From Pseudoclavibacter triregionum (lineage in GTDB: Bacteria; Actinomycetota; Actinomycetes; Actinomycetales; Microbacteriaceae): a DNA stretch of 64,000 bases. The stretch spans positions 1,674,001-1,738,000 of the forward strand of contig OU365335.1 of NCBI GenBank assembly GCA_910822395.1, read 5' to 3'. Numbering within the stretch: position 1 is the stretch's first letter; every line of letters starts with the position of its first letter. The notes under the pieces were generated by a model. It saw only the letters and a program-made list of their open reading frames with translations, had not been told where the DNA came from and did no database searches. The position numbers were made by a program, and so were the translations under genes. Of the stretch, positions 10,649 to 18,232 are shown in pieces.

Positions 10649-11866
10649 TCAGGGGGCGGGCGCGTCCTCGGCGGCGCCTTCGCCTCGCACCCCGAGGTGG
10701 AGCGTCGGCTCGAACCGCGGATCGACGATCGCCGGGCGGTCGAGCCGGAACGGCGCCAGGTCGCGGCTCGATGCGCCCTTGAGGAGGAGCTCGGCGACGA
10801 TCTCCCCGAGCAGCGGCGCGAACTTGCCGGCATGCCCCGCGCCGTTCGCGATCGCGACGTTCGGGTGGCCGGGGATCGCATCGAGGATGAACTCGCGGTC
10901 GGGCGCCATGTCGTAGACGCAGCGCAGATGCCGCAGAGCCGGGCCGTCGACGGCGGGGAGCCGCTCGTCGAGGAAGCGCCGCAGCGGCGCGGCCGTCGCG
11001 TCGTCGCCGAGGTGCGTGCGCTCCTCGCTCGAGATGAGGCGGCCGCCGAGGTCCTGGCCGAGCTTGACGCCCGCCTCGCCGTAGACGGGGAAGCCGTAGT
11101 AGGTTTCGCGGCCGTGCCAGACCCAGACGGGGAAGCGCTCCGGCGCGAAGTCGGCGAGGCGGGTCGAGGTGTAGTAGCTCACCTGCTCCTCGCTCAGGGT
11201 GAGCGGGATGCGCAGCCCGAGCTCCTCGTAGAGCGGCTGCGCCCACGAGGCGGCGGCGATCGCGAGCGATCCGGCCTCGAAGGTCTCGCCGTCCGCCCGC
11301 ACGACGACGCGGCCCTCGCGCAGCTCGATGCCGGTCGCGCGGGTCCGCGGGCGGAACTCGACGCCCGCCGCGAGGGCGAGCGAGACGTGGGCCGACACCG
11401 ACCGCCGGACGTCGACGAAGCCGGCATCGGGCTGCGCGAAGCCCTCCACGTCGTCGTCGATGCGCCACTGCGGGAACCGGGCCCGGATCCCGGCCGCGTC
11501 GAGGTCCTCCGCCTCGAGCCCGGCCACGTCGACGGCGGCCCGGTAGGCGCGCAGCTGACCGAGCGCGTGCGGATCGGAGGCCTGCGCGAGGTCGAGCCCG
11601 CCGATGCGGTGGTAGAGCGGCAGTCCCGTGCGCGCCTCGATCTCGCGCCACGAGCGGAACATCTCGGGCGCGAGGGCGCCGTACTCCGGCCGGTGGTACG
11701 AGGCGCGGATGAGCCGGGAGTGATCCCCCGAGGAGCCGAGCGCGTGCCCGAGCTCGAACTGCTCGAGCACGATGACGCGCTCGGCGCCGGCCTGCGCGAG
11801 GCGGTAGGCGATGGCGGCGCCGATGGCTCCGGCGCCGATGACGAGGTGCGAGCAGACGACGGCCAT
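10649..11866 (-). CDS. FAD-dependent amine oxidase of the monomeric sarcosine oxidase / N-methyltryptophan oxidase family
   Basis: 405 residues with a GGAAGGA site before ATG 11866. The N-terminus SHLVIGAGAIGAAIAYRLAQAG is the Rossmann dinucleotide-binding motif. SSGDHSRLIRASYHRPEY and the C-terminal CVYDMAPDREFILDAIPGHP closely follow monomeric sarcosine oxidase, in which the Cys at the start of the latter block carries the covalent FAD. GAGHAGKFAPLLGEI is the usual end of the flavin-binding domain. It would oxidise a small N-methyl or secondary amine and release H2O2. The substrate is not determined by the sequence; no sarcosine operon surrounds it. Confidence 0.85.
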   Translation of the reverse strand: MAVVCSHLVIGAGAIGAAIAYRLAQAGAERVIVLEQFELGHALGSSGDHSRLIRASYHRPEYGALAPEMFRSWREIEARTGLPLYHRIGGLDLAQASDPHALGQLRAYRAAVDVAGLEAEDLDAAGIRARFPQWRIDDDVEGFAQPDAGFVDVRRSVSAHVSLALAAGVEFRPRTRATGIELREGRVVVRADGETFEAGSLAIAAASWAQPLYEELGLRIPLTLSEEQVSYYTSTRLADFAPERFPVWVWHGRETYYGFPVYGEAGVKLGQDLGGRLISSEERTHLGDDATAAPLRRFLDERLPAVDGPALRHLRCVYDMAPDREFILDAIPGHPNVAIANGAGHAGKFAPLLGEIVAELLLKGASSRDLAPFRLDRPAIVDPRFEPTLHLGVRGEGAAEDAPAP

Positions 11867-12010
11867 GGCGATCCTTCCCGACGGCGGCGCTCGCCGTCCG
11901 AGGCGATGGTCGCTTGAGGGAGCCCGGCGGCGGGAGCGGGGTCGTCACCGGTCGTCACGCGGCGTCGTCATCCGTCATGGCGGCCGAGACGCGGTCGACC
12001 GGGCCCGTCG

Positions 12011-12090
12011 TGCGGGCGGAGGGACTCGAACCCTCACGCCGGAGCACAGGAACCTAAATCCTGCGTGTCTGCCAGTTCCACCACGCCCGC
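12011..12090 (-). tRNA. tRNA-Leu, anticodon UAG
   Basis: On the reverse strand a cloverleaf can be drawn: acceptor GCGGGCG with CGCCCGC plus discriminator A, D-arm GTG...CAC with GG in the loop, anticodon stem CAGGA/TCCTG with loop TTTAGGT (anticodon TAG), a variable arm of about a dozen bases, and T-arm GAGGG-TTCGAGT-CCCTC. The 3' CCA is not encoded. Confidence 0.95.
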
Positions 12091-12106
12091 GCGGGGTCGA
12101 GTCTAA

Positions 12107-12152
12107 GGCGCTGGCGCTGGCGCTGGCGCTGGCGCTGGCGCTGGCGCTGGCG
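12107..12152. repeat. Hexanucleotide tandem repeat (GGCGCT)n
   Basis: Seven perfect copies of GGCGCT plus four further bases, uninterrupted, just upstream of the tRNA-Leu gene (which is on the reverse strand) and downstream of the VIT1-like gene. It encodes nothing obvious. Confidence 0.95.
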
Positions 12153-12166
12153 TGCTCGCGATGGCG

Positions 12167-12198
12167 CAGCGCCCGTCCCCGAGCGGAGACGGGCGCTG
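12167..12198 (-). terminator. Terminator hairpin after VIT1-like gene
   Basis: Perfect 11-bp stem CAGCGCCCGTC/GACGGGCGCTG around a 10-base loop, 25 bases past the stop codon of the VIT1-like gene. Confidence 0.75.
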
Positions 12199-12223
12199 CC
12201 GGCGTGATGCGGTCGTCCGCGCG

Positions 12224-12991
12224 CTAGGCGACGTGCGTGCCCATGAGCGCGCCGATCGCGTACGTGACGGCGAGGGCCGCGGCGCCGCCGAGCACGATGC
12301 GGACCATGGCCTTGGCCTTCGAGGCGCCGCCGAGGTGGGCCGAGAGCCAGCCGGTGAAGGCGAGGGCGATGATGACCGAGATGACGACGGCGGGGATGCG
12401 CCACTCGACCGGCGTGAGGAGGACGGCCAGCGCGGGGAGCACGGCGCCGACCGTGAAGGCGATCGCGGAGGCGATGGCCGCCGCCCACGGGTTCGCCTGC
12501 TCGCCCTCGACCATGTGGAGCTCGGTCTCGAGGTGCGCGGCGATCGCGTCGTGGCGGGTGAGCTCGGCGGCGACGTGCTCGGCCGTCTCGCGGGTGAGGC
12601 CCTTGGCCTGGTAGAGCTGGGTGAGCTCCTCGAGCTCCTGCTCGGGCATGTGCTCGAGCTCCCACCTCTCCTTGGCGATGAGGGCGCGCTCGGTGTCGCG
12701 CTGGCTCGAGACGGAGACGTACTCGCCGAGGCCCATCGAGATCGCGCCGGCGATGACCGAGGCGACGGTGGCGATGAGGATGGCGGCGATGTCGGTGGTC
12801 GCCGCGGCGACGCCGACGACGAGGGCGGCGACGGAGACGATGCCGTCGTTCGCCCCGAGGACGCCCGCGCGGAGCCAGTTGAGGCGGCCGGACATGTCGG
12901 AGGCGTGGGCGTCGGGGGCGCCGTGGGGCGCGGCGGGCCCGGCGGCCGCGATGGGGTCGTTCGCGGGGCCGGCTGCGGGGGAGGTGCTCAT
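12224..12991 (-). CDS. VIT1/CCC1 family iron or manganese transporter
   Basis: 255 residues from ATG 12991, chosen because the longer frame runs into the upstream repeat. After a Pro/Ala-rich start, RAGVLGANDGIVSVAALVVGVAA is the first VIT1 helix, SMGLGEYVSVSSQRDTE the second-helix signature, then a long acidic cytoplasmic loop (about residues 100-165, rich in Glu and His, the metal-gathering region in this family) and three C-terminal helices ending at the stop. The family moves Fe2+ or Mn2+ across membranes, usually out of the cytosol. It is divergent from the tad locus. Confidence 0.88.
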   Translation of the reverse strand: MSTSPAAGPANDPIAAAGPAAPHGAPDAHASDMSGRLNWLRAGVLGANDGIVSVAALVVGVAAATTDIAAILIATVASVIAGAISMGLGEYVSVSSQRDTERALIAKERWELEHMPEQELEELTQLYQAKGLTRETAEHVAAELTRHDAIAAHLETELHMVEGEQANPWAAAIASAIAFTVGAVLPALAVLLTPVEWRIPAVVISVIIALAFTGWLSAHLGGASKAKAMVRIVLGGAAALAVTYAIGALMGTHVA

Positions 12992-13071
12992 GGCATCCAC
13001 TCTCGGTGATGTCGTCGAGGCGCGCCAGCAAGGGCAGGCGTGCCTAAGAACTCCGGGCTGACCTGGGGGTC

Positions 13072-13164
13072 GGTGGTTTCTAGACGTGGCCTGCGGCCGC
13101 TCCTCAACCACCTCAGGACACCCGGTGGTTGAGGAGCGAGCGCAGGCCACGTCTAGAAACCACC
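13072..13164. repeat. REP-like inverted repeat, paired unit (copy 2 of 6 loci)
   Basis: Two near-identical half-units face each other: GGTGGTTTCTAGACGTGGCC...CTCCTCAACCACC, a short spacer, then GGTGGTTGAGGAG...GGCCACGTCTAGAAACCACC. The whole can fold into one long hairpin. This copy has TCTAGA where the others have TCGAGA, changed in both arms, so the pairing is kept. Confidence 0.9.
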
Positions 13165-13335
13165 GCCCCAGACGCTTCCGCTGTCCGGCACACTCTGCAG
13201 GACATCCCCCTCGCGAACGCCGTCCGGCCCCGAGCGATCCGCGCCATCATGCGGATCCTGGCCCGCGTCGCCAGCCCGCGGCCGCAGATTCCCTGCAGAC
13301 AGTGCCACCCCTCCCGGCGCCCGCAGGACAAGGCC

Positions 13336-13344
13336 TGTGGATAA
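13336..13344 (-). promoter_or_regulatory. DnaA-box consensus (TTATCCACA on reverse strand)
   Basis: TGTGGATAA on the forward strand is the complement of the perfect DnaA box TTATCCACA, 40 bases before the cpaF/tadA start. It is a single copy, so it is not an origin; whether DnaA binds is untested. Confidence 0.5.
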
Positions 13345-13383
13345 CTTCCGCGGGGCGTCCGCGGTTTCGGGCATCCTCGTCGC

Positions 13384-14637
13384 GTGCATGCAGCGGGGGT
13401 CATCACGGAGCGGGTGCGCGAGCGGATCGCGCGCGAGGGGATCGACGTCGCGGCCGAGCGCGAGCTCGCCTCGCGGCTCGTCGCCGAGGAGGTGCGCGGC
13501 TACGCGGAGCGCTCGCTCGCGGGCCGCGCGCCCGCGATCGGCGACGAGGACGCCGTGCGCCGCGAGGTGCTCGCGCGCGTGACCGGCTACGGCGCCCTGC
13601 AGCCCTACCTCGACGATCCGGACATCGAGGAGATCTGGGTCAACGCGCCGAACCGCGTGTTCGTCGCGCGCGGCGGGGTCGCCGAGCTCACGCCGACGAC
13701 CCTGCCCGAGGCGGAGCTGCGCGACCTCATCGAGCGGATGCTCCAGTCGACCGGCCGCCGCGTCGACCTCGCCTCGCCCTTCGTCGACGCCTCGCTGCCG
13801 GACGGCTCGCGCCTCCACGTCGTCATCCCGGACGTCGTGCGGCGCTACCCGGCCGTGAACATCCGCAAGTTCGCCCGGCGCCTGCGCGACCTCGGCCAGC
13901 TCGTCGAGCGCGAGTCGCTCACCCACGACGCGGCGCGGTTCCTCCGCGCCATGGTGCGGGCGGGCGCGAGCGTCCTCGTCTCGGGCGCGACGCACACGGG
14001 CAAGACGACGATGGTGAACGCCCTGCTCGCCGCCTGCCCGCCGCACGAGCGGATCGTCACGGTGGAGGAGACCTTCGAGCTCGACCTCGTGGCGCGCGAC
14101 GTCGTCGCGATGCAGTGCCGGCAGCCCTCGCTCGAGGGCACGGGCGAGATCACGCTGCGCCGCCTCGTGAAGGAGGCCCTGCGCATGCGGCCGGATCGCC
14201 TCGTCGTCGGCGAGGTGCGCGAGGCCGAGGCGCTCGACCTGCTCCTCGCGATGAACACGGGCATCCCGGGCATGTGCACGCTCCACGCGAACTCGGCCCG
14301 CGAGGCGCTCGCGAAGCTGTCGACCCTGCCGCTGCTCGCCGGCCGCAACATCGACGCCGACTTCATCGTGCCGACGATCGCCGCGAGCCTCGACCTCGTC
14401 GTCCACCTCGAGCGCCGGGCGGACGGCCGACGCCAGGTCGCCTCGATCATCGCCCCGACCGGCGCCTCGACCGGCCGGATGATCGAGGCCGCCACCATCT
14501 TCGAGCGCCGCGGCGGCGTGCTCGAGGCGACCGGCTCGCATCCGCCGCGCTCGGCGAAGCTCGCCGCGGCGGGGCTCGACGTCGGCGCGCTCCTCGGCGA
14601 AGCGAGCCGCTTCGCGGACGAGGGAGGCGCCGCATGA
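13384..14637 (+). CDS. tadA: Tad/Flp pilus assembly ATPase (CpaF/TadA family)
   Basis: 417 residues from a GTG at 13384. Walker A reads GATHTGKTT, the Asp-box VEETFELDL, Walker B LRMRPDRLVVGEVREAEAL and the His-box GMCTLHANSAREAL: the secretion ATPase (type II/IV) set. The N-terminal VTGYGALQPYLDDPDIEEIWVN is the usual CpaF lead-in. It powers assembly of Flp-type pili or a related secretion pilus at the membrane. tadB starts inside its stop (ATGA). No septum-site-determining/TadZ gene lies upstream, unlike many actinobacterial loci. Confidence 0.92.
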   Translation: MHAAGVITERVRERIAREGIDVAAERELASRLVAEEVRGYAERSLAGRAPAIGDEDAVRREVLARVTGYGALQPYLDDPDIEEIWVNAPNRVFVARGGVAELTPTTLPEAELRDLIERMLQSTGRRVDLASPFVDASLPDGSRLHVVIPDVVRRYPAVNIRKFARRLRDLGQLVERESLTHDAARFLRAMVRAGASVLVSGATHTGKTTMVNALLAACPPHERIVTVEETFELDLVARDVVAMQCRQPSLEGTGEITLRRLVKEALRMRPDRLVVGEVREAEALDLLLAMNTGIPGMCTLHANSAREALAKLSTLPLLAGRNIDADFIVPTIAASLDLVVHLERRADGRRQVASIIAPTGASTGRMIEAATIFERRGGVLEATGSHPPRSAKLAAAGLDVGALLGEASRFADEGGAA

Positions 14638-15512
14638 CCGCGATCGGGATCGCGCTCGCGGCGACGATGGGCGCGGGCGTCTGGCTGCTCGCGGGGCCCC
14701 GCCCTCAGCGCGACGACGCGGCAGACGGCCGCCGCTCGGCGCCGGTGCGCCTCCTCGACCGGGCGCGCGGCGAGCTCACGCGCGCGGGGCTCGATCGCGT
14801 GCCGCCGACGATGATCGTCGTCACCGCGCTGCTCGTCGCCGTCCTCGTCGGGGCGCTCGCGTACGGTGCCACCGGGGTGCCGCTGCTCGCCCTCCTCGCG
14901 GCGGCCGCGGGGCTCGTGGCCCCGGCGCTCCTCATCGGGTGGCGGGCCGCCCAGCGTCGCGCCGCGAACCGGCTCGTGTGGCCGGACGCCGTCGACCACC
15001 TCGTCTCCGCCGTCCGCGCGGGCCTCTCCCTGCCCGAGGCGGTGGCGGCCCTCGCGGAGACCGGCCCCGAGGCGACCCGCCCCGAGTTCGCCGCCTTCGC
15101 CGCCACGTACCGCCGCACGGGCGCCTTCCGCGTCGCCCTCGACGAGCTCAAGGGCCGCCTCGCCGACCCCACCGCCGACCGGATCATCGAGACCCTGCGC
15201 CTCTCGCGCGAGGTCGGCGGCGCGGAGCTCGCGACGATTCTGCGGAGCCTCGCGGTGTACCTGCGCGAGGAGCAGGCCATCCGCCACGAGGTCGAGGCGC
15301 GCCAGTCGTGGGTCATGAACGCCGCCAGGCTCGGCGTCGCGGCGCCGTGGGTCGTGCTCGTGCTCCTCGCCACGCGCCCGGAGGCGGGCCGCGCCTACGA
15401 CACCCCGGAGGGCTCGGCGCTCATCCTCGCCGGCCTCGCCGTGACCGCGCTCGCGTACGCGATCATGCGCCGCATCGGCCGGCTCCGCGATGATCGGCGG
15501 TGGTTCGCGTGA
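14634..15512 (+). CDS. tadB: Tad pilus inner-membrane platform protein TadB
   Basis: 292 residues. Two N-terminal helices, then the type II secretion F-like domain (WPDAVDHLVSAVRAGLSLPEAVAAL ... VGGAELATILRSLAVYLREEQAIR) and two C-terminal helices. It would form the platform that couples ATPase motion to pilin insertion, with TadC as partner. It overlaps tadA by ATGA and tadC by GTGA. Confidence 0.9.
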   Translation: MTAIGIALAATMGAGVWLLAGPRPQRDDAADGRRSAPVRLLDRARGELTRAGLDRVPPTMIVVTALLVAVLVGALAYGATGVPLLALLAAAAGLVAPALLIGWRAAQRRAANRLVWPDAVDHLVSAVRAGLSLPEAVAALAETGPEATRPEFAAFAATYRRTGAFRVALDELKGRLADPTADRIIETLRLSREVGGAELATILRSLAVYLREEQAIRHEVEARQSWVMNAARLGVAAPWVVLVLLATRPEAGRAYDTPEGSALILAGLAVTALAYAIMRRIGRLRDDRRWFA

Positions 15513-16450
15513 GCGCCTCGATGTGGGGATGGGGCGCCGCCTTCGGCATCCTCCTCGGGCTCGGCCTGTGGTCGATGCTCATGGCCGTGCCCGCGCTCTC
15601 GCGGCCGAGGCTCGTCGACCGCGTCGCGCCGCTCGTCGTGGACGTCTCGGAGGCGGCGCGCGAGCAGGTCGCTCGGCGCTCGCGGGATCCGCTGCCGATC
15701 CTCGGCACGCTCCTCGCGCCCCTCGTCGCCGCCGGTCAGCGGCTCATCGGCGAGGTGCTCGGCGGCGAGCAGACGATCGCGCTGCGCCTGCGTCAGGCCG
15801 GGTCCCGGCTCTCGGTCGAGGGCTTCCGCGGCGAGCAGGCGCTCTGGGGCCTCGCGGGGCTCGCGGGCGGGATCGCCGTGAGCGTCGCCGCCGGCGTCTC
15901 GCGGGGATCTGTGGCCCCGGCCCAGCTCGCGCTGCCGATCATCGCGGCGGCGAGCGGGGTGCTCCTGCGCGACTGGCTCCTGAGGGAGGCGGCGCGGGCG
16001 CGGATCCGGCGCATCGCGAGCGAGCTGCCGACCGTGCTCGAGTTCCTCACGCTCTCCCTGTCGGCCGGCGAGGGCATCCACGACTCGCTCCGCCGGGTCG
16101 CGCGGGTGTCGAGCGGCGAGCTCTCCGCTGAGCTCGCGCGGGCCGTGTCGCGAGCCTCCGCGGGCGTGCCGCTCTCGACGGCGCTGGGAGATCTCGGCCG
16201 TGAGCTCGGGCACCTCCCGCTCGAGCGCTGCCTCGATCACCTCATCGCCGCGCTCGATCGGGGCGCGCCGATCGTCGAGGTGCTTCGCGCGCAGGCCCGG
16301 GACGCCCGGGATCTCTCGAAGCGAGAGCTGCTCGAGTCGGCGGGGCGGAAGGAGATCCTCATGATGCTCCCGCTCGTCTTCCTGATCCTGCCGACGACCG
16401 TCGCCTTCGCCGTCTTCCCGGGGGTCTGGGTGCTGCAGACCTCGTTCTGA
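15509..16450 (+). CDS. tadC: Tad pilus inner-membrane platform protein TadC
   Basis: 313 residues from the GTG at 15509, which overlaps the tadB stop as GTGA; an in-frame GTG at 15500 is also possible. The F-like domain ELPTVLEFLTLSLSAGEGIHDSLRRVA is present near the middle and the C-terminus ends with a hydrophobic helix (IPLVFLILPTTVAFAVFPG-like). It pairs with TadB. Confidence 0.9.
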   Translation: MSASMWGWGAAFGILLGLGLWSMLMAVPALSRPRLVDRVAPLVVDVSEAAREQVARRSRDPLPILGTLLAPLVAAGQRLIGEVLGGEQTIALRLRQAGSRLSVEGFRGEQALWGLAGLAGGIAVSVAAGVSRGSVAPAQLALPIIAAASGVLLRDWLLREAARARIRRIASELPTVLEFLTLSLSAGEGIHDSLRRVARVSSGELSAELARAVSRASAGVPLSTALGDLGRELGHLPLERCLDHLIAALDRGAPIVEVLRAQARDARDLSKRELLESAGRKEILMMLPLVFLILPTTVAFAVFPGVWVLQTSF

Positions 16451-16548
16451 GCGCCGCGCCCGACCCGCACTCGACCCTGACCTCACGCCCTCCCGCACCC
16501 AGCCACCAGACCCGCGCCCGAGCGGCGCCCGCCAGACAGGAGACCGCC

Positions 16549-16779
16549 ATGCCCGCCGCCCTCGCCTTCCTCGCCGCCCTGCTCGGCGAGCTCGCCGACC
16601 GCCTCCGCGGCGCCGTCGCGCCGCTCGGCCGCCGCCTCGCATCCGAGCGCGGCGACGTCCCGGGCTGGGTGCTCATCACGATCATGACCGCGGGCCTCGT
16701 CATCCTGCTCTGGACCGTCGCGGGCGACCTCCTCGTGCAGGTCTTCACCGATGCGATCTCGCGCGTCAGCTCGCGCTAG
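16549..16779 (+). CDS. Small Flp-pilin-like membrane protein
   Basis: 76 residues with a CAGGAG site before ATG 16549. A basic N-terminal half precedes SERGDVPGWVLITIMTAGLVILLW, a single hydrophobic segment with a Gly/Asp-rich lead typical of the small actinobacterial Flp-type pilins. It would be the main pilus subunit. No prepilin peptidase is encoded in the window. Confidence 0.7.
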   Translation: MPAALAFLAALLGELADRLRGAVAPLGRRLASERGDVPGWVLITIMTAGLVILLWTVAGDLLVQVFTDAISRVSSR

Positions 16780-17194
16780 CCGGGCCTCGGGCGGCGCGAG
16801 CTCGCGCCTGCGCCGCCTGCTCGCGGATGACCGGGGCTCCGCCGCCGTCGACTGGGCGCTCGTCTCGGGCCTGCTCACGCTGCTCTTCCTCACCGTGCTC
16901 CAGCTCGGCTTCGCGCTCTACGTCCGCAATGTCGCCATCGACGCGGCCGCCGAGGGCGCCCGGCACGCCGGCCTCGCCGGGTCGAGCCTCGCGGCGGGGG
17001 AGGAGCGCGCCCGCGAGATCCTCTCGACCGCGCTCTCGCCCGACTACGCGGGCGGCGTGACGGCCTCGCAGACGAGCTACCTGGGCCGCCCCGCCATCGA
17101 GGTCCGCGTCGTCGCGCCGCTCCCGCTGCTCGGGCTCGCCGGGCTCCCGGATGCCCTGGAGGTGACCGGCCATGCGCCCCTTGAGACGCTCTGA
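16751..17194 (+). CDS. TadE-like minor pilin
   Basis: 147 residues; ATG 16751 overlaps the end of the pilin-like gene by 29 bases. The motif DDRGSAAVDWALVSGLLTLLFLTVLQLGFALYVRN is the TadE helix, followed by the conserved AAEGARHAGLAG. The remainder is an extracytoplasmic beta-rich domain. It would be a pseudopilin that initiates or modifies the pilus. Confidence 0.8.
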   Translation: MRSRASARASRASGGASSRLRRLLADDRGSAAVDWALVSGLLTLLFLTVLQLGFALYVRNVAIDAAAEGARHAGLAGSSLAAGEERAREILSTALSPDYAGGVTASQTSYLGRPAIEVRVVAPLPLLGLAGLPDALEVTGHAPLETL

Positions 17195-17681
17195 GCGGAT
17201 GCTCTCCGCCACCCTCCGCCTCGCCCGTCGGCTCGGGCGCCGGGTGGCCCGGGAGGACGGCTCCGCGAGCCTCGAGTTCCTCACCCTGGGCGTCCTGCTG
17301 CTCGTCCCGCTCGCCTACCTCGCGGTGTGCCTCGCGAGCATCCAGTCGGCGGCGCTCGCGGCCGAGGGCGCCGCCAGGCATGCGGGCCGGATCCTCGCCG
17401 ACGGCGCCGCGAGCGAGGAGGCGATCGTCGAGGCCGAGGCCGCCATCGCCTTCGCGCTCGCCGACCACGGCTTCGGGCTCGAGGACGCCGAGGTCGAGCT
17501 CGGATGCCTGCCCGCCGGCTCCCGCTGCACCGCCGCGAGCGAGCTCGTCGCCGTGGAGGTGACCGTCCACGCGCCGCTCCCGTTCATCCCGGACGGCTTC
17601 GACCTCGCCGGCCGCGCGACGATCCCGGTCTCCGCGACCTCGAGCTTCCCGATGGGCCGCTTCGACGGGGGCGCGCCGTGA
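17172..17681 (+). CDS. TadE/TadF-like minor pilin
   Basis: 169 residues, overlapping the previous gene by 23 bases with GGAGG about ten bases before the ATG. EDGSASLEFLTLGVLLLVPLAYLAVCLASIQ is the N-terminal pseudopilin helix, followed by AAEGAARHAGRI. Two Cys residues (LGCLPAGSRC) could form a disulfide outside the cell. It is the second of two TadE-type proteins in the operon. Confidence 0.78.
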   Translation: MRPLRRSERMLSATLRLARRLGRRVAREDGSASLEFLTLGVLLLVPLAYLAVCLASIQSAALAAEGAARHAGRILADGAASEEAIVEAEAAIAFALADHGFGLEDAEVELGCLPAGSRCTAASELVAVEVTVHAPLPFIPDGFDLAGRATIPVSATSSFPMGRFDGGAP

Positions 17682-18193
17682 TCCGGCTCGGGCGCGCGCG
17701 GCGGGAGGCGTGCGGGCATGAGGCTCGCGAGCCCGAGGGGAACCCTGGGGCGGAGCTCGCCGGTCGTCGCCACCCGGAGGGCGGCTCCGTCATGCTCCTC
17801 ATCCTCGGCTACGCCGTCATCGCGCTCCTCGCGATCACCGTCCTCGCCGGCGCGACCGGCCTCTACCTCGCCGAGCGCCGCCTCGTCGCGATCGCAGACG
17901 CCGCGGCCCTCAGCGCCGCCGAGGCCTACGACCTCCAGGCCGCCGTCCCGAGCGCCGACGGCGTCATCGCCCCGCTCGTCCCGGAGGACGTCGAGGCGAG
18001 CGTCCGGGGCTACGTCGACCGCCTCGGGGACGACCGCTTCGAGCAGCTCGAGGTCGCCGCGGCCACGACCGATGACGGCCGCAGCGTCCGCGTCACGCTC
18101 ATCGCCGTGTGGCAGCCGCCGCTGCTGTCCGAGCTGCTCCCCGCGGGCGTCCGCCTCGAGGCGACGAGCGTGGCCCGCGGCGCGCTCCGGTGA
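17678..18193 (+). CDS. TadG-related / Rv3657-like pilus-locus membrane protein
   Basis: 171 residues from a GTG at 17678 overlapping the previous stop as GTGA. After about 40 residues of hydrophilic sequence comes EGGSVMLLILGYAVIALLAITVLAGATGLYLAERRLVAIADAAALSAAEA, the actinobacterial TadG-like pattern in which the membrane helix is followed by ADAAALSAA. It is the last gene of the tad operon. Confidence 0.75.
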   Translation: MIRLGRARREACGHEAREPEGNPGAELAGRRHPEGGSVMLLILGYAVIALLAITVLAGATGLYLAERRLVAIADAAALSAAEAYDLQAAVPSADGVIAPLVPEDVEASVRGYVDRLGDDRFEQLEVAAATTDDGRSVRVTLIAVWQPPLLSELLPAGVRLEATSVARGALR

Positions 18194-18232
18194 GCGGGGC
18201 CGCGGGCCTCGAGCGGGTCGGGGAAGGACGCC

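Larger units (their letters stand above)
12992..13383. other. Intergenic region before tad locus (repeat, DnaA box)
   Basis: About 390 bases between divergent genes. It holds REP-like copy 2 (13072-13164) and a perfect DnaA-box sequence (13336-13344). The rest is unremarkable and no gene is seen. Confidence 0.6.

Noticed and set aside
12107-12152. CRISPR-like array
   Set aside because: The unit is six bases with no spacers and no cas genes are nearby; it is a simple tandem repeat.
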